From positions 310,001-374,000 of the forward strand of contig JAGYKJ010000005.1 of the NCBI GenBank assembly GCA_018401755.1: DNA of 64,000 nt, given 5' to 3'. Below the pieces are notes generated by a model. It made no database searches. It worked only from the letters and a program-made list of their open reading frames with translations, and was not told the DNA's origin. The position numbers and the translations under genes were made by a program. Shown here in pieces: positions 37,811 through 49,989 of this stretch. Every line of letters starts with the position of its first letter. Within the stretch, counting starts at the first letter, position 1. The stretch comes from Litorivicinus sp. (lineage in GTDB: Bacteria > Pseudomonadota > Gammaproteobacteria > Pseudomonadales > Litorivicinaceae).

Positions 37811-38001
37811 CACGCTTCCCCTTCAACTCGGACCATATAATAGACCTTGTTGATCATGCCCCGAACGCTCGGGGTATCTTCAACCTCGACTGTCTGATGC
37901 ATCCGCTTCAGACCAAGGCCCTGCACACATAACTTGTGATTCGGCAACTGCCGGATCGGGCTGCGTACCAGGGTGACTTTCAGCATTTTCTTGCTCGCCA
38001 T
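37810..38001 (-). CDS. rpmD: 50S ribosomal protein L30
   Basis: 63 residues, uL30: [40 protein letters not shown] and [14 protein letters not shown] 38001 has AAGGAACAGAGT upstream; the longer upstream frame lies over rpsE and was rejected. Confidence 0.96.
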   Translation of the reverse strand: MASKKMLKVTLVRSPIRQLPNHKLCVQGLGLKRMHQTVEVEDTPSVRGMINKVYYMVRVEGEA

Positions 38002-38011
38002 ACTCTGTTCC

Positions 38012-38521
38012 TTACCCGAGAATTTCTTCGACAGACTTACCACGCCGTGCCGCCACATCGTCCGGCGACTGCATGCTCGACAATGCTTTAATCGTAGCGC
38101 GCACAACGTTGGCCGGATTGGTTGAGCCATAGCACTTCGCAAGTACGTTATGGACTCCCGCAATCTCCAATACAGCGCGCATTGCGCCACCGGCAATCAC
38201 ACCAGTTCCCTGAGATGCAGGCTGCATGTACACCTTGGATGCACCATGTGCAGCGCGAGTCGGGTATTGAATGGTATCGCCATCCAATTTGATGCTCACC
38301 ATGTTGCGCTTCGCCGCTTCCATCGCTTTTTGGATCGCGGCAGGCACCTCGCGCGCTTTACCGCGTCCGAAACCCACTTTCCCGTTTCCATCACCAACAA
38401 CCGTCAAGGCCGTGAAACTGAAAATACGACCACCTTTTACGACCTTGGCAACACGATTGACCTGGACCAGTTTTTCCTGGAGATCACCTTGCGTCTGGTT
38501 TTGTTCAACTTTTGCGTTCAT
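38012..38521 (-). CDS. rpsE: 30S ribosomal protein S5
   Basis: 169 residues, uS5: [39 protein letters not shown] and [19 protein letters not shown]. Positions associated with spectinomycin resistance (VKGGR loop) look wild type. Confidence 0.97.
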   Translation of the reverse strand: MNAKVEQNQTQGDLQEKLVQVNRVAKVVKGGRIFSFTALTVVGDGNGKVGFGRGKAREVPAAIQKAMEAAKRNMVSIKLDGDTIQYPTRAAHGASKVYMQPASQGTGVIAGGAMRAVLEIAGVHNVLAKCYGSTNPANVVRATIKALSSMQSPDDVAARRGKSVEEILG

Positions 38522-38530
38522 CAGATCCCC

Positions 38531-38881
38531 TTAAAACTCAAGACCAGCTTCACGCGCTGCATCTGCGAGAGCCTTCACACGTCCGTGGTACCGAAATCCA
38601 GACCGGTCAAATGCGACCGCGGTAATTCCCTTCTCTTTAGCACGCTCTGCGATGCGCGCTCCGACAACCGCCGCTGCTGAGACGTTGCCGCCACTTGCAT
38701 CACGTAAGTCTTTATCCAAGGTCGATGCTGCACAGACGACTGTCGCACCATCCCCGGAAATAATCTGCGCGTAAATATGACGCGGCGTGCGATGCACGCA
38801 AAGCCGGTTTGCACCGAGCTCGCGCATCTTGGCGCGTCCACGACGAGCGCGACGCAACCGGGCTTTTTTCTTTTCCATCAT
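38531..38881 (-). CDS. rplR: 50S ribosomal protein L18
   Basis: 116 residues, uL18: [36 protein letters not shown] and [20 protein letters not shown]. It binds 5S rRNA. Two ATG codons (38881, 38878) are available at the start. Confidence 0.96.
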   Translation of the reverse strand: MMEKKKARLRRARRGRAKMRELGANRLCVHRTPRHIYAQIISGDGATVVCAASTLDKDLRDASGGNVSAAAVVGARIAERAKEKGITAVAFDRSGFRYHGRVKALADAAREAGLEF

Positions 38882-38892
38882 GTCGGCTCTCC

Positions 38893-39426
38893 TTACTTCT
38901 TCTTGGCTTCTTTACGACGTACTGTCTCATCGGCATACCGTACACCCTTGCCCTTGTAGGGCTCTGGTGGGCGATAAGACCGAATCTCAGCTGCGACTTG
39001 GCCAAGCTTCTGCTTGTCCGCTGACTTCAACACGATTTCTGTTTGGCTGGGCGTTTCGGCCGTCACCCCTGTAGGCAGTGCATAGGCCACTGGATGCGAG
39101 AACCCAAGCTGTAAATTCACAGAGGTCCCTTGCACCTGCGCACGATAACCGACGCCCACGAGCTGCAGCTTTCGCTCGAACCCAATGGAGACGCCGACAA
39201 CCATATTGTTGACTAACGAGCGCGCTGTACCTGCCTGCGTCCAACCATTTGCAGCACCTTCTTTCGGCGCAAACACCAGCTGATTATCTTCCCTACTCAC
39301 CACCACGGCATCATTCACCGCCAGTGACAGCGAACCATTCTTTCCTTTCACAGTCAGATCCTGACCGGCGATGACAACATCGACACCGGCAGGAAGATCG
39401 ACTGGAGATTTCGCTACACGAGACAT
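38893..39426 (-). CDS. rplF: 50S ribosomal protein L6
   Basis: 177 residues, uL6: [39 protein letters not shown] and the C-terminal [25 protein letters not shown] tail. The ATG at 39426 gives the standard length; the upstream extension lies in rpsH. Confidence 0.97.
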   Translation of the reverse strand: MSRVAKSPVDLPAGVDVVIAGQDLTVKGKNGSLSLAVNDAVVVSREDNQLVFAPKEGAANGWTQAGTARSLVNNMVVGVSIGFERKLQLVGVGYRAQVQGTSVNLQLGFSHPVAYALPTGVTAETPSQTEIVLKSADKQKLGQVAAEIRSYRPPEPYKGKGVRYADETVRRKEAKKK

Positions 39427-39436
39427 CCGATACTCC

Positions 39437-39832
39437 CTAGAACACAGTGCAAAGCACTTCGCCACCGATACCGGCTTTGCGTGCTTCGCGATCAGTCATG
39501 AGCCCCTTGGACGTCGACACGATCGCAAGACCTAATCCACCGCGTACTTTCGGCAGGGAGTCTTTCCCTTCGTAACGACGTAACCCAGGACGGCTCGCGC
39601 GCTTAATTTCTTGGATGACTGGGCGTCCTTCGTGGTAGCGAAGTGCCACAGTCAAGGTGGACTTTGCGCCGTTATCTTCGACGTTGAACCCACCGACAAA
39701 CCCTTCTGCAACCAACACTTCTGCCACTGCAATCTTCTGCTTCGAAGACGGCATGGATACAGAGGTCTTGCCAGCCATCTGGCCGTTGCGAATACGCGTG
39801 AACATATCCGCTAATGTATCTTGCATACTCAT
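39437..39832 (-). CDS. rpsH: 30S ribosomal protein S8
   Basis: 131 residues, uS8: [41 protein letters not shown] and [20 protein letters not shown]. In E. coli S8 represses the spc operon by binding near rplE. Confidence 0.97.
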   Translation of the reverse strand: MSMQDTLADMFTRIRNGQMAGKTSVSMPSSKQKIAVAEVLVAEGFVGGFNVEDNGAKSTLTVALRYHEGRPVIQEIKRASRPGLRRYEGKDSLPKVRGGLGLAIVSTSKGLMTDREARKAGIGGEVLCTVF

Positions 39833-39843
39833 CAGATCGCTCC

Positions 39844-40149
39844 TTACCAGCTGGCCTTTTTCAGTCCAGGGACTTCGCCACGCATCATTGCTTCACGCAA
39901 CTTAATCCGTGACAACCCAAACTTGCGGTACACCGCATGTGGACGACCGGTGAGGCGACACCGACGCTGCAACCGGGCAGCCGATGCATCACGAGGCATC
40001 TTTTGTAACTGTTGCTGTGCTTCCCAAACCGCCTCGCCGGATGACTTGGGATTCGCAATGATCGCTTTGATCTCAGCACGCTTTGTGGCGAACTTCGCGA
40101 CAGTCTTCTGACGCTTCAGCTCACGCTCTTTCATTGATTTTTTAGCCAC
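39844..40149 (-). CDS. rpsN: 30S ribosomal protein S14
   Basis: 101 residues, long zinc-free form of uS14: [20 protein letters not shown] and [22 protein letters not shown]. It starts at GTG (40149), where most relatives have ATG; the second residue onward is conserved. Confidence 0.96.
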   Translation of the reverse strand: MAKKSMKERELKRQKTVAKFATKRAEIKAIIANPKSSGEAVWEAQQQLQKMPRDASAARLQRRCRLTGRPHAVYRKFGLSRIKLREAMMRGEVPGLKKASW

Positions 40150-40159
40150 AGGACGCTCC

Positions 40160-40699
40160 TCAGTTCCGGAATGGGAAGTTAAAGGCCGCTAACAGCGCCT
40201 TGCCTTCCTCGTCAGTTTCAGCAGTTGTCGTGATGGTGATATCCAACCCACGAATCGCATCCACTTTGTCGTAATCAATTTCCGGGAACATGATTTGTTC
40301 GCGGACACCCATGGAGTAATTGCCACGCCCGTCAAATGACTTCCCATTCAACCCACGGAAGTCACGAATACGTGGGATGGACAGCGAGATCAGGCGATCC
40401 ATAAACTCCCACATGTGCTGTCCGCGTAGCGTCACTTTGCAACCGATCGGCCAGCCATCGCGAATTTTGAACCCCGCAATCGACTTCCGTGACTTCGTCA
40501 CGACTGGCTTTTGACCCGCAATCGCCGTCATATCGCGAACTGCGTTCTCAATCTGCTTCTTATCCGCGACGGCTTCGCCCACACCCATATTCAGTGTGAT
40601 CTTCTTGACCCGCGGCACCTGCATCACATTGGTGTACTGAAACTGCTCTTGCAACTTCGGCACCACCTGATCTTTGTAGACTTGTTGTAGTCTCGCCAT
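40160..40699 (-). CDS. rplE: 50S ribosomal protein L5
   Basis: 179 residues, uL5: [39 protein letters not shown] and [21 protein letters not shown]. Binds 5S rRNA at the central protuberance. Confidence 0.97.
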   Translation of the reverse strand: MARLQQVYKDQVVPKLQEQFQYTNVMQVPRVKKITLNMGVGEAVADKKQIENAVRDMTAIAGQKPVVTKSRKSIAGFKIRDGWPIGCKVTLRGQHMWEFMDRLISLSIPRIRDFRGLNGKSFDGRGNYSMGVREQIMFPEIDYDKVDAIRGLDITITTTAETDEEGKALLAAFNFPFRN

Positions 40700-40729
40700 G
40701 GCTTATTTCTCGCTCCTAGGCGCAGAGGC

Positions 40730-41050
40730 TTACGCCCCGACTTCCTTTCCAGTGGACTTAAACACCCGCACTTTGGTGCCGTCCTCGTTCACTCTAAAAC
40801 CAACCCGGTCGGCCTTCTGGTTTTCCGGATTGAACAGGGCAACGTTTGAGACATGAAGCGGCGCTTCCTTCTCAACGATGCCACCTTGCCGACCCATCAT
40901 CGGGTTCGGCTTTTGATGCTTCTTCACAAGGTTGACACCCGCTATCACGAGCCGGTTGTCATCGCGGACCTTTAACACCTTGCCCCGACGACCCTTATCC
41001 TTTCCTGTGATCACAACGACGTCATCGTCGCGACGAATTTTCTGTGCCAT
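40730..41050 (-). CDS. rplX: 50S ribosomal protein L24
   Basis: 106 residues, uL24: [21 protein letters not shown] is the KOW motif, then [20 protein letters not shown] and [14 protein letters not shown]. An early assembly protein of the large subunit. Confidence 0.97.
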   Translation of the reverse strand: MAQKIRRDDDVVVITGKDKGRRGKVLKVRDDNRLVIAGVNLVKKHQKPNPMMGRQGGIVEKEAPLHVSNVALFNPENQKADRVGFRVNEDGTKVRVFKSTGKEVGA

Positions 41051-41060
41051 TACGGACCCC

Positions 41061-41429
41061 TTAGAGCACTTCAGGCGCGAGCGAGATGATCTTCATGAAT
41101 CGCTCGCTGCGCAGCTCGCGCGTCACTGGTCCGAAAATCCGGGTGCCAATGGGCGCAAGGTTATTGTTCAGAAGAACCGCCGCGTTGCTATCGAACTTAA
41201 TCAAACTGCCATCCTGACGACGCACACCACTGCGTGTCCGAACCACAACCGCGTTCATGACTTGGCCTTTCTTCACCTTGCCGCGTGGAATTGCTTCCTT
41301 CACGGTCACTTTAATAATGTCGCCGATTCGGGCATAACGACGCTTCGAACCGCCGAGCACCTTAATACACATCACGCGACGTGCACCTGAGTTATCAGCG
41401 ACCTCAAGCATGCTTTCCGTTTGAATCAT
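41061..41429 (-). CDS. rplN: 50S ribosomal protein L14
   Basis: 122 residues, uL14: [39 protein letters not shown] and [20 protein letters not shown]. First gene of the spc group in E. coli; here only 12 bases separate it from rpsQ and I see no promoter between. Confidence 0.97.
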   Translation of the reverse strand: MIQTESMLEVADNSGARRVMCIKVLGGSKRRYARIGDIIKVTVKEAIPRGKVKKGQVMNAVVVRTRSGVRRQDGSLIKFDSNAAVLLNNNLAPIGTRIFGPVTRELRSERFMKIISLAPEVL

Positions 41430-41441
41430 CGTGCTCTCCCG

Positions 41442-41708
41442 TTAAACCTGGACTGCCCGCTCGTTGATCTCAACGAGCTTGAACGCTTTAAACTTCGAAA
41501 TCGGACGACATTCAGCGATTGTCACGGTGTCACCAATCTGGCACTCGTTATTCTCGTCATGCGCCGCAATCTTTGAAGAGCGCTTAATATATTTCCCGTA
41601 CACAGGATGCTTCTCGAAACGCTCAACCAACACACTGATGGTCTTATCACCCTTATTCGAAACCACCCGACCACTCAAGGTCCGGACCATTGCAGCTGAC
41701 TCGGTCAT
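41442..41708 (-). CDS. rpsQ: 30S ribosomal protein S17
   Basis: 88 residues, uS17: [39 protein letters not shown] and [19 protein letters not shown]. Its ATG overlaps the rpmC stop as ATGA. Confidence 0.96.
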   Translation of the reverse strand: MTESAAMVRTLSGRVVSNKGDKTISVLVERFEKHPVYGKYIKRSSKIAAHDENNECQIGDTVTIAECRPISKFKAFKLVEINERAVQV

Positions 41709-41899
41709 ACCGCCATCTCCTTCTGATTCAGCACAGTCTTCACCCGCGCGATATCGCGGCGAACCTGACCGAGCAAATGGGTCTGTGACAGCTGTCCGGT
41801 TGCCTTTGCCATATTCAAATTGAACTGTTCGCGGCGCAGTCTCAGCAACTCAGCAACCAACTCATCTGTGTTTTTTTCAACTAACTCAGTGGCTTTCAT
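41705..41899 (-). CDS. rpmC: 50S ribosomal protein L29
   Basis: 64 residues, uL29: [39 protein letters not shown] and [19 protein letters not shown] 41899 overlaps the rplP stop as TGATG and the gene ends in an ATGA overlap with rpsQ. Confidence 0.96.
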   Translation of the reverse strand: MKATELVEKNTDELVAELLRLRREQFNLNMAKATGQLSQTHLLGQVRRDIARVKTVLNQKEMAV

Positions 41900-42312
41900 C
41901 ACATCACCGTCCGACTGACGAAGGTCGTTGCAAAAGGCAGCTTGGCTGCAGCCAGCGTAAATGCTTCACGCGCGACCTCTTCTGGAACACCTTCAATTTC
42001 ATACAACACACGACCTGGCTGAATTTGGCATACCCAATATTCAACAGAGCCCTTTCCTTTCCCCTGACGCACTTCAAGCGGCTTTTGGGTAATTGGCTTG
42101 TCAGGAAACACACGAATCCATAACTTACCGCCGCGCTTCACTCGACGTGTAATCGTTCGGCGCGCCGCCTCAATTTGGCGCGCTGTCATTCGGCCTCGGC
42201 CGATCGCTTTGAGTGCGAACTCTCCAAAGCTCACTTTAGAGCCCCGCTCTGCCAGACCGCGATTGCGGCCTTTTTGCATTTTGCGAAATTTCGTCCGTTT
42301 CGGTTGCAACAT
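41899..42312 (-). CDS. rplP: 50S ribosomal protein L16
   Basis: 137 residues, uL16: [39 protein letters not shown] and [21 protein letters not shown]. It helps shape the tRNA A site. Confidence 0.97.
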   Translation of the reverse strand: MLQPKRTKFRKMQKGRNRGLAERGSKVSFGEFALKAIGRGRMTARQIEAARRTITRRVKRGGKLWIRVFPDKPITQKPLEVRQGKGKGSVEYWVCQIQPGRVLYEIEGVPEEVAREAFTLAAAKLPFATTFVSRTVM

Positions 42313-42324
42313 GGTCTTCTTCCC

Positions 42325-43008
42325 TTAACGAGCCGCTTTCGCGCGGTTCGCTTCTTTCTGAGCACGTACCGCTTCAATCCCGCCTAAGATCTCCCCTTTG
42401 AAGATCCAGACCTTGATGCCAATCACCCCATAGGTGGTGTGTGCTTCGTAGGTTGCATAATCAATATCGGCGCGAAGCGTATGCAACGGCACACGCCCTT
42501 CCCGGTACCACTCAGTCCGTGCAATCTCTGCACCACCTAATCGACCAGACACCTGTACACGAATCCCTTCAGCGCCTGCACGCATGGCATTTTGCACCGC
42601 ACGCTTCATGGCGCGACGGAACATCACCCGACGCTCCAACTGCCCAGCAATATTCTGCCCAACCAACCGTGCATCGAGCTCAGGCTTCCGAATCTCTTCA
42701 ATGTTGATCTGGACTGGAATGCCCATCATCTTCGAGAGTTCCTTACGCAGACTCTCAACGTCTTCGCCTTTTTTCCCAATCACAATGCCTGGGCGCGCTG
42801 TTTGCAGCGTCACTCGCGCATTCTGGGCAGGCCGCTCGATTAAAATCTTGCTGATCTGCGCATTCTTCAACTTCTCATCGAGGTATTCGCGCACTTTCAA
42901 ATCATCGAACAACTTGTTCGCATAATCCGCACCAGACGCGTACCACACTGATGAATGTTCCTTTACGATCCCGAGGCGGATGCCATTCGGGTGAACTTTC
43001 TGACCCAT
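42325..43008 (-). CDS. rpsC: 30S ribosomal protein S3
   Basis: 227 residues, uS3: [20 protein letters not shown], the KH motif [20 protein letters not shown], and the C-terminal [20 protein letters not shown] 43008 is the conserved start; the upstream frame lies in rplV. Confidence 0.97.
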   Translation of the reverse strand: MGQKVHPNGIRLGIVKEHSSVWYASGADYANKLFDDLKVREYLDEKLKNAQISKILIERPAQNARVTLQTARPGIVIGKKGEDVESLRKELSKMMGIPVQINIEEIRKPELDARLVGQNIAGQLERRVMFRRAMKRAVQNAMRAGAEGIRVQVSGRLGGAEIARTEWYREGRVPLHTLRADIDYATYEAHTTYGVIGIKVWIFKGEILGGIEAVRAQKEANRAKAAR

Positions 43009-43019
43009 GATGTCTCCCC

Positions 43020-43355
43020 TCAGGCCTGACCGACTTTGACAGTGATATGGCATGTCCGCTTGCTAATCCGGTCTGCGCGACCTTTCGCACGCGGCATAAT
43101 CCGCTTCAGTGTCGTCCCTTCGTCGACGAACACCGTCGTCACACGCAAGGTGTCCACGTCGGCGCCATCATTGTGCTCGGCGTTCGCAATTGCGCTCTCG
43201 AGCACTTTTTTCATAATGTGGGCAGCTTTCTTGGTCGAGAATGCCAACGTGTTCAGCGCCTCCTCCACATGCTTCCCACGGATCTGATCTGCGACCAACC
43301 GGGCTTTCTGCGCCGAGAGTCGCGCGCCTTTCAGCCGTGCTTGCACTTCATTCAT
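43020..43355 (-). CDS. rplV: 50S ribosomal protein L22
   Basis: 111 residues, uL22: [40 protein letters not shown] and [19 protein letters not shown], including the exit-tunnel hairpin. Start ATG 43355 (MNEVQARL) is preferred for ribosome-binding-site spacing; ATG 43367 (MGVAMNEV) is also possible. Confidence 0.95.
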   Translation of the reverse strand: MNEVQARLKGARLSAQKARLVADQIRGKHVEEALNTLAFSTKKAAHIMKKVLESAIANAEHNDGADVDTLRVTTVFVDEGTTLKRIMPRAKGRADRISKRTCHITVKVGQA

Positions 43356-43369
43356 GGCAACACCCATCC

Positions 43370-43645
43370 TCAACGCTTCGACTTCTTGTCTGCGACGTGA
43401 CCGCGAAAACTGCGTGTCCCGGCAAACTCGCCCAATTTATGCCCAACCATGTCTTCGTTAATTAATACTGGGACATGCTGGCGCCCGTTATGCACCGCGA
43501 TTGTCAGACCCACCATGGTCGGAACAATCATCGAACGACGTGACCAAGTTTTAATTGGACGCCGATCATTTGCTGCCTGAGCAACCTCAACCTTCTTAAG
43601 CAGGTGGAGATCAACAAAAGGTCCTTTTTTCAGAGAACGTGGCAT
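43370..43645 (-). CDS. rpsS: 30S ribosomal protein S19
   Basis: 91 residues, uS19: [40 protein letters not shown] and [20 protein letters not shown]. Head of the small subunit; RimM, encoded earlier in this window, acts at this protein. Confidence 0.97.
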   Translation of the reverse strand: MPRSLKKGPFVDLHLLKKVEVAQAANDRRPIKTWSRRSMIVPTMVGLTIAVHNGRQHVPVLINEDMVGHKLGEFAGTRSFRGHVADKKSKR

Positions 43646-43659
43646 TGGATCCCTCTCCC

Positions 43660-44484
43660 TTACTTCGTACGACGACGGACAATCATGCCGTCAGTCCGCT
43701 TGTTGCTACGTGTCTTATATCCCTTGGTCGGCATCCCCCACGGCGATACCGGATGGCGGCCACCGGACGTCCGGCCCTCACCACCACCATGCGGGTGATC
43801 TACTGGGTTCATCACGACACCACGCACTGTGGGCCGCACACCCAACCAGCGCTTCGCACCGGCCTTACCCAATTGACGTAAGCTATGCTCACCGTTCGAA
43901 ACTTCGCCCAAGGTCGCGCGGCATTCCGCAAGTACTTTACGCATCTCACCAGACCGCAACCGCAGGGTGGCATGACGCCCTTCACGCGCAACCAGCTGCA
44001 CAGCAGCGCCCGCTGACCGTGCCATTTGTGCGCCCTTACCTGGCTTCAACTCAACGCAGTGAATCATTGAGCCCACAGGGATGTTTCGAAGTGGTAAACA
44101 ACTACCCACTTTGATTGGCGCGTCTTCGCCGGACCGGATAGGGTCGCCAGCAGCCATTCCCTTTGGAGCAATGATGTAACGACGCTCACCATCTGCGTAC
44201 AACACCAACGCAATGTGCGCACTGCGGTTTGGATCATATTCGATACGCTCAATCTTTCCGGGAATCCCATCCTTATTGCGCTTGAAATCAATGATCCGGT
44301 AATGCTGCTTGTGCCCACCACCAATATGTCGCGTGGTGATCCGGCCGTCATTATTCCGACCGCCCGACTTCGACTTTTTCTCCAACAGTGGCGCGTGTGG
44401 CGCCCCCTTGTGCAAATCGGGCGTCACGATTTTGACCATGTGACGGCGACCGGCAGAGGTTGGTTTACATTTTACAATTGCCAT
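43660..44484 (-). CDS. rplB: 50S ribosomal protein L2
   Basis: 274 residues, uL2: [40 protein letters not shown], and the peptidyl-transferase-proximal [20 protein letters not shown] with the conserved histidine. Confidence 0.97.
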   Translation of the reverse strand: MAIVKCKPTSAGRRHMVKIVTPDLHKGAPHAPLLEKKSKSGGRNNDGRITTRHIGGGHKQHYRIIDFKRNKDGIPGKIERIEYDPNRSAHIALVLYADGERRYIIAPKGMAAGDPIRSGEDAPIKVGSCLPLRNIPVGSMIHCVELKPGKGAQMARSAGAAVQLVAREGRHATLRLRSGEMRKVLAECRATLGEVSNGEHSLRQLGKAGAKRWLGVRPTVRGVVMNPVDHPHGGGEGRTSGGRHPVSPWGMPTKGYKTRSNKRTDGMIVRRRTK

Positions 44485-44494
44485 AATTTCCGTC

Positions 44495-44791
44495 TCACTC
44501 GCCCGCTACGAAGGAGATTTCCTGGCCCTCAGCCACGGACACATAGGCTTTGCGAATATCTTGTCGCTTCCCCATGCCCCGCGCTGTGCGCTTGGTCTTC
44601 CCTTTGATATTGACTACGTTGACCTTCGTGACCGAGACCTCAAAGAGCTGTTCAACAGCGGCCTTGATATCAACCTTGGTCGCATCTGAGGCCACCCGAA
44701 ATACGTACTGATTGTGCTGATCCGCAACAACCGTTGCCTTCTCTGAGACATGCGGTCCTTTCAGAACGGTAAAAATACGTTCCTGGTTCAT
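44495..44791 (-). CDS. rplW: 50S ribosomal protein L23
   Basis: 98 residues, uL23: [39 protein letters not shown]. It sits at the tunnel exit and binds SRP (Ffh) and trigger factor. ATGA overlap with rplD. Confidence 0.97.
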   Translation of the reverse strand: MNQERIFTVLKGPHVSEKATVVADQHNQYVFRVASDATKVDIKAAVEQLFEVSVTKVNVVNIKGKTKRTARGMGKRQDIRKAYVSVAEGQEISFVAGE

Positions 44792-45390
44792 GCCAATTGC
44801 TCCTCAATCGCTTTCAGTGCATCCACAGTGACTAACACCTTCTCAAATGACAAAAGGCTCACTGGATCGATCCCCTCGGCATCGCGAACGTCGACATGCG
44901 GTAAATTCCGTGCAGATAAAAACAGTGCATCAGAGACTTCAGCCGTCACGATCAATACGCTTTCAAGCGCCATCGCTTTCAGCTTCTCAGCCAACGCACT
45001 GGTCTTTGGCGTGTCTACCGACATCTCCTGGGTAATGACCAACCGATCTTGCCGTACTAATTCACTCCAGATACTGCGCATTGCAGCGCGGTACATCTTT
45101 CGATTCACTTTCTGGGAATGATCTTGCGGCTTGGCTGCGAAGGTCACGCCACCACTGCGCCAAATTGGCGAGCGTGTTGACCCTGCACGTGCGCGACCAG
45201 TTCCCTTCTGGCGCCAGGGCTTGCGACCACCACCAGAGACTTCAGCACGCGTCTTCTGGCTTCGCGTCCCCTGACGGGCACCCGCCATATATGCTGTCAC
45301 CACCTGGTGGATCAGCGCCTCGTTGAACTCCCGGCCAAACGTCTGATCAGAGACTTCGACTGTTCCACCGGCTATCAGATTCAATTCCAT
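44788..45390 (-). CDS. rplD: 50S ribosomal protein L4
   Basis: 200 residues, uL4: [41 protein letters not shown] and [21 protein letters not shown]. In E. coli L4 represses the S10 operon through a long leader; the leader here looks too short for that. Confidence 0.97.
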   Translation of the reverse strand: MELNLIAGGTVEVSDQTFGREFNEALIHQVVTAYMAGARQGTRSQKTRAEVSGGGRKPWRQKGTGRARAGSTRSPIWRSGGVTFAAKPQDHSQKVNRKMYRAAMRSIWSELVRQDRLVITQEMSVDTPKTSALAEKLKAMALESVLIVTAEVSDALFLSARNLPHVDVRDAEGIDPVSLLSFEKVLVTVDALKAIEEQLA

Positions 45391-45401
45391 GCTCGCCTCC
45401 C

Positions 45402-46037
45402 TCAGGCCTTCACAGCAGGCTTGATGATGACATCTGTTCCATTGGCACCAGGGACTGCGCCCTTCACCAGAACCAGACCATGATCGGCATCAACGCGCAC
45501 CACTTCGAGACCCTGCACGGTGACCCGCTCAGCACCCATGTGACCCGCCATCTTTTTCCCCTTGAAGACTCGGCCAGGTGTTTGGCAATTGCCAATCGAC
45601 CCTGGCGCACGGTGCGACAACGAGTTGCCGTGCGTCGCATCCTGCATCCGGAAATTCCAACGCTTCACGACACCAGCAAAGCCTTTGCCTTTGGACTGAC
45701 CGGTGACATCCACCTTCTGGCCCGCCTCGAAAAACGCGCAGGTGATTTCAGACCCGATCGACAGATCCCCGAGATCTTCCACCCGGAATTCCCACAAGCC
45801 ACGACCCATGCGCATATCAGCTTTCGCCAAATGCCCTTTGATCGGCTGGGAAACGCGATGCTGCGCGCGACGATCGCCCACAGTCACCTGGATCGCTTGA
45901 TATCCGTCTTTTTCAACGGTTTTTACTTGACTGACTCGATTCGGCTCTACTTCGACCACGGTGACCGGAATGGACACACCATCTTCAGTAAAAATACGAG
46001 TCATACCGGCCTTACGACCGACAACACCTAATGTCAT
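45402..46037 (-). CDS. rplC: 50S ribosomal protein L3
   Basis: 211 residues, uL3: [40 protein letters not shown] and [20 protein letters not shown]. The glutamine in [12 protein letters not shown] is the site PrmB methylates in E. coli. Confidence 0.97.
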   Translation of the reverse strand: MTLGVVGRKAGMTRIFTEDGVSIPVTVVEVEPNRVSQVKTVEKDGYQAIQVTVGDRRAQHRVSQPIKGHLAKADMRMGRGLWEFRVEDLGDLSIGSEITCAFFEAGQKVDVTGQSKGKGFAGVVKRWNFRMQDATHGNSLSHRAPGSIGNCQTPGRVFKGKKMAGHMGAERVTVQGLEVVRVDADHGLVLVKGAVPGANGTDVIIKPAVKA

Positions 46038-46149
46038 CTCGACTTCCTCTCTGCCTGCACAGGGGGCTTAACCCGCTATGGCCACAGTGTTATACAAACA
46101 GACCGCTTGTCTTCGGGGCGCGCGGCTTTACTGCACCCCTGCTTTCAAA

Positions 46150-46467
46150 TCAGCCTAAGCTGATTTGCACATCTACGCCCGCCGCAAGATCTAACTTCAT
46201 CAACGCGTCAACGGTTTTATCCGTTGGCTCGACGATATCAATCATCCGCTTGTGCGTGCGTATTTCGTATTGGTCACGTGCGTCTTTGTTGACGTGCGGA
46301 GAAACCAATACTGTGTAACGCTCAATCCGAGTCGGCAATGGAATCGGGCCGCGCACTTGGGCGCCGGTCCGCTTCGCGGTCTCGACAATATCCTGGGTCG
46401 ACGAGTCGATCAGGCGATGGTCAAAGGCCTTCAGCCGAATGCGAATTTTTTGATTCTGTACTGCCAC
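46150..46467 (-). CDS. rpsJ: 30S ribosomal protein S10
   Basis: 105 residues, uS10/Nus[41 protein letters not shown] and [20 protein letters not shown]. It starts at GTG 46467 with GGAG upstream. First gene of the S10 operon, 56-58 bases after a strong promoter; 112 bases separate it from rplC. Confidence 0.96.
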   Translation of the reverse strand: MAVQNQKIRIRLKAFDHRLIDSSTQDIVETAKRTGAQVRGPIPLPTRIERYTVLVSPHVNKDARDQYEIRTHKRMIDIVEPTDKTVDALMKLDLAAGVDVQISLG

Positions 46468-46529
46468 CTGGCTACTCCATCAAACACTCGCCCGCAAAAA
46501 GTAGCGGACAGGCCAAAACAAGGTCGCGC

Positions 46530-46558
46530 ATTGTATGCAGGCAGGGTTTCCGAGTCAA
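46530..46558 (-). promoter_or_regulatory. S10 operon promoter
   Basis: On the minus strand TTGACT (46558-46553), 17-base spacer, TACAAT (46535-46530); both boxes are five of six to consensus. It stands between the tuf terminator and rpsJ and predicts a leader of about 56 bases. Confidence 0.85.
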
Positions 46559-46575
46559 CCGACTTTACCGCCTAA

Positions 46576-46605
46576 AAACAAAAAGGCCCCGCAAGCGGGG
46601 CCTTT
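46576..46605 (-). terminator. Rho-independent terminator after tuf
   Basis: On the minus strand AAAGGCCCCGC (46605-46595) pairs with GCGGGGCCTTT (46592-46582) in an 11-bp perfect stem, followed by more T residues. It ends the rpsL-rpsG-fusA-tuf operon and separates it from the S10 promoter. Confidence 0.95.
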
Positions 46606-46623
46606 ACACAGTATCAGATACTG

Positions 46624-47814
46624 TTACTTCAAGATTTTCGAGACGACGCCAGCACCCACAGTGCGGCCACCCTCACGAATCGCAAAACGCAAGCCATCTT
46701 CCATCGCAATCGGAGCAATCAACTCCACCGATAACTTCACGTTATCCCCAGGCATCACCATCTCCGTGCCCTCAGGTAACTCACACGCACCCGTGACGTC
46801 CGTCGTCCGGAAGTAAAACTGAGGACGATAGCCCTTGAAGAATGGCGTATGACGTCCACCCTCTTCCTTCGACAACACATACACCTCACACTCAAACTGT
46901 GTATGCGGTGTGATCGAACCCGGCTTCGCTAACACCTGACCACGCTCCACGTCGTCACGCTTGGTACCACGCAACAAGACACCCACGTTCTCACCCGCTC
47001 GACCTTCGTCAAGCAACTTCCGGAACATCTCAACGCCTGTACAGGTCGTCTTGGTCGTATCCTGAATCCCAATAATCTCCACTTCGTCGCCCACCCGGAC
47101 AATCCCGCGCTCAACACGACCCGTCACAACCGTGCCACGACCCGAAATCGAAAAAACATCCTCAATCGGCATCAAAAACGGCAGATCAATCAATCGCTCA
47201 GGCTCAGGAATATACGTGTCCAAGGTCTCAATCAGCCGCTGCACCGCAGGCATCCCAATCTCCGACGTATCCCCTTCCAACGCCTTCAGCGCAGAACCCA
47301 CAATGATCGGTGTGTCGTCACCCGGAAAATCATACTGGTCCAACAACTCACGGACTTCCATCTCCACCAGCTCTAACAGCTCAGGATCATCCACCATGTC
47401 CGCTTTGTTCAAAAACACCACAATGTAGGGAACACCCACCTGACGACTCAGCAAAATATGCTCGCGCGTCTGTGGCATCGGACCATCCGCCGCTGAACAG
47501 ACCAAAATCGCCCCGTCCATCTGCGCCGCACCCGTAATCATGTTCTTCACATAGTCCGCGTGACCAGGACAATCCACGTGCGCGTAATGTCGCGCATGAC
47601 TCTGATACTCCACGTGCGACGTCGCAATCGTAATCCCACGAGCACGCTCTTCAGGGGCGTTGTCAATCTGATCAAACGCACGCATCTCACCACCAAATAC
47701 TTCCGCGCCAACACGCGTCAACGCCGCCGTTAACGTCGTCTTACCATGGTCAACGTGTCCAATCGTCCCCACGTTTACGTGTGGCTTCTTGCGCTCAAAC
47801 TTCTCTTTTGCCAT
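46624..47814 (-). CDS. tuf: Elongation factor Tu (first complete copy)
   Basis: 396 residues. GTPase motifs [28 protein letters not shown] and NKADM (E. coli has NKCDM), followed by the two beta-barrel domains ([44 protein letters not shown]). It brings aminoacyl-tRNA to the ribosome. Last gene of the str operon after fusA. A second, nearly identical copy begins at 62918. Confidence 0.97.
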   Translation of the reverse strand: MAKEKFERKKPHVNVGTIGHVDHGKTTLTAALTRVGAEVFGGEMRAFDQIDNAPEERARGITIATSHVEYQSHARHYAHVDCPGHADYVKNMITGAAQMDGAILVCSAADGPMPQTREHILLSRQVGVPYIVVFLNKADMVDDPELLELVEMEVRELLDQYDFPGDDTPIIVGSALKALEGDTSEIGMPAVQRLIETLDTYIPEPERLIDLPFLMPIEDVFSISGRGTVVTGRVERGIVRVGDEVEIIGIQDTTKTTCTGVEMFRKLLDEGRAGENVGVLLRGTKRDDVERGQVLAKPGSITPHTQFECEVYVLSKEEGGRHTPFFKGYRPQFYFRTTDVTGACELPEGTEMVMPGDNVKLSVELIAPIAMEDGLRFAIREGGRTVGAGVVSKILK

Positions 47815-47840
47815 TACTCAAGTCTCCGATTAAGCCTGTA

Positions 47841-49943
47841 TCAGGCGTTTTTCTTAATTACTTCTTCTGCGACGCTTTGCGGTGCTTCGGCGTATTTCGC
47901 AAATTCCATGCTGTAGGACGCCCGACCCTGCGTAAAACCACGCAAGTCAGTCGCATAACCAAACATTTCTGCAAGCGGGACCTCGGCGCGAACCAGCTTT
48001 ACACCGCCCACACCATCATCCATCCCTTGGATCAAGCCACGACGACGATTTAAGTCACCAATGACATCACCCATATTTTCTTCCGGCGTGACCACCTCGA
48101 CTTTCATGATGGGTTCCAAAAGTGCGGGCTTCGCTTCCAACGCGCCTTTCTTCATCGCCATCGAGCCTGCAATCTTAAAGGCCATCTCATTCGAGTCGAC
48201 TTCGTGGTAGGACCCATCAAACAAGGTGGCCCGCACACCCAGCAATGGGAACCCGGCGATTACACCATTCCCCATCTGCTCCTCAAGGCCCTTAGAGACC
48301 GCGGGGATATATTCCTTGGGTACGACACCGCCGACGATGGCGTTGACGAACTCAAAGTTGGTCTCGCCATCCAACGGCAGGGGCTCGATGCGGACCCACA
48401 CATGGCCATACTGACCGCGACCACCGGACTGACGGACGAACTTGCCTTCGACTTCGACAGATTTACGGATGCACTCGCGATAGGACACCTGCGGCGCACC
48501 GACGTTACATTCGACGCTGAATTCTCGACGCATCCGATCCACAATAATATCGAGGTGCAACTCACCCATCCCAGAAATAATCGTTTGGCCAGTCTCTTCG
48601 TCAGTCTTCACCCGGAAAGACGGATCTTCTTGAGCCAACTTGCCCAATGCCACGCCCATCCTTTCCTGATCCGCTTTCGACTTCGGCTCAACTGACAGGG
48701 AAATGACCGGTTCAGGGAACTCCATCCGCTCGAGCACAATCGGCTTATCAAGGGAGCACAAGGTATCGCCTGTGGTCACATCCTTTAATCCAACAGCTGC
48801 AGCAATGTCACCGGCGCGCACCTCTTTGATTTCTTCACGGGTGTTGGCGTGCATCTGTACCATTCGACCCACACGCTCTTTTTTGCTCTTTACGCTGTTT
48901 AATACAGAGTCACCACCGTTTAGGATGCCGGAGTACACGCGGAAGAACGTCAAGGTGCCGACAAAAGGATCGGTCGCGATCTTAAATGCCAAGGCCGCAA
49001 AGGGTGCCTCGTCAGTCGCCTCACGGATCTCTTCGCGCTCTTCGTCGACCAATCCTCGAATCGCTTCCACTTCGTTTGGCGCGGGCAGGTAATCCAGCAC
49101 AGCGTCCAGCATGGCCTGTACGCCCTTATTCTTAAATGCAGTCCCACACAAACACGGAACGATCTCGCGGGCAATGGTGCGATTACGGAGACCTAGCTTA
49201 ATTTCGGCTTCAGTCAGCTCCTCGCCCTCCAAGTACTTCTCCATCAGTTCCTCGGAACCCTCGGCAGCCGCCTCAATCATTTGCTCACGATACTTGGCAA
49301 CATCATCGGCAACCGACGCTGGAACAGCCTCATATGTAAACGTCGTACCTTGATCTTCCTCATTCCAAGCAATGAACTTGTTTTTAACCAGATCAACAAC
49401 GCCTTTAAAGTCTTTCTCAGCACCCACTGCCACTTGAATCGCTACCGGGTTTGCGCCCAACCGATTCCGAACTTGCCCAACGACGCGCATGAAATCTGCA
49501 CCGTCACGGTCCATTTTGTTCACGAAGCAAATACGTGGCACCCGATACTTGTCTGCTTGACGCCAAACCGTCTCAGACTGAGGCTCAACCCCTGATGATG
49601 CGCAAAACACCACAACCGCACCATCGAGGACCCGCATTGACCGCTCAACCTCAATGGTGAAATCCACGTGGCCGGGGGTATCAATGATGTTAATCCGATG
49701 TCTGTCGTACTGCTGATCCATCCCTGCCCAGAATGCAGTGGTTGCCGCGGACGTAATGGTAATCCCTCGCTCCTGCTCTTGCGCCATCCAGTCCATTGTG
49801 GCCGCACCATCATGCACTTCACCGATTTTGTGATTCACACCCGTATAAAACAAAATACGCTCGGTCGTGGTGGTTTTTCCGGCATCCACGTGGGCGCAGA
49901 TACCAATATTGCGGTAACGGTTGATTGGGGTGGTACGTGCCAC
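47841..49943 (-). CDS. fusA: Elongation factor G
   Basis: 700-residue translocase GTPase. It starts at GTG 49943 ([30 protein letters not shown]) with TTGGAG eight bases upstream; the longer upstream frame is not conserved. Switch II is [20 protein letters not shown] and G4 NKMDRDGAD. Domain IV motifs [17 protein letters not shown] are present. A small hairpin (GCCTG-tat-CAGGC, 47834-47846) overlaps the stop codon. Confidence 0.97.
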   Translation of the reverse strand: MARTTPINRYRNIGICAHVDAGKTTTTERILFYTGVNHKIGEVHDGAATMDWMAQEQERGITITSAATTAFWAGMDQQYDRHRINIIDTPGHVDFTIEVERSMRVLDGAVVVFCASSGVEPQSETVWRQADKYRVPRICFVNKMDRDGADFMRVVGQVRNRLGANPVAIQVAVGAEKDFKGVVDLVKNKFIAWNEEDQGTTFTYEAVPASVADDVAKYREQMIEAAAEGSEELMEKYLEGEELTEAEIKLGLRNRTIAREIVPCLCGTAFKNKGVQAMLDAVLDYLPAPNEVEAIRGLVDEEREEIREATDEAPFAALAFKIATDPFVGTLTFFRVYSGILNGGDSVLNSVKSKKERVGRMVQMHANTREEIKEVRAGDIAAAVGLKDVTTGDTLCSLDKPIVLERMEFPEPVISLSVEPKSKADQERMGVALGKLAQEDPSFRVKTDEETGQTIISGMGELHLDIIVDRMRREFSVECNVGAPQVSYRECIRKSVEVEGKFVRQSGGRGQYGHVWVRIEPLPLDGETNFEFVNAIVGGVVPKEYIPAVSKGLEEQMGNGVIAGFPLLGVRATLFDGSYHEVDSNEMAFKIAGSMAMKKGALEAKPALLEPIMKVEVVTPEENMGDVIGDLNRRRGLIQGMDDGVGGVKLVRAEVPLAEMFGYATDLRGFTQGRASYSMEFAKYAEAPQSVAEEVIKKNA

Positions 49944-49989
49944 AGTTTTTCTCCAAAAAGCCGGCAGTGCCGGCATCAATCAATTCAAA

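Noticed and set aside
46468-46530. Long E. coli-type S10 leader for L4 control
   Set aside because: The predicted transcript start leaves only about 56 bases before rpsJ, too short for the roughly 170-base E. coli structure, and no strong hairpin is visible.
47132-47428. Open frame antisense to tuf, repeated at 63426-63722
   Set aside because: It is identical in both tuf copies only because the coding strand is conserved; it has no ribosome-binding site and is a shadow of EF-Tu codon bias.
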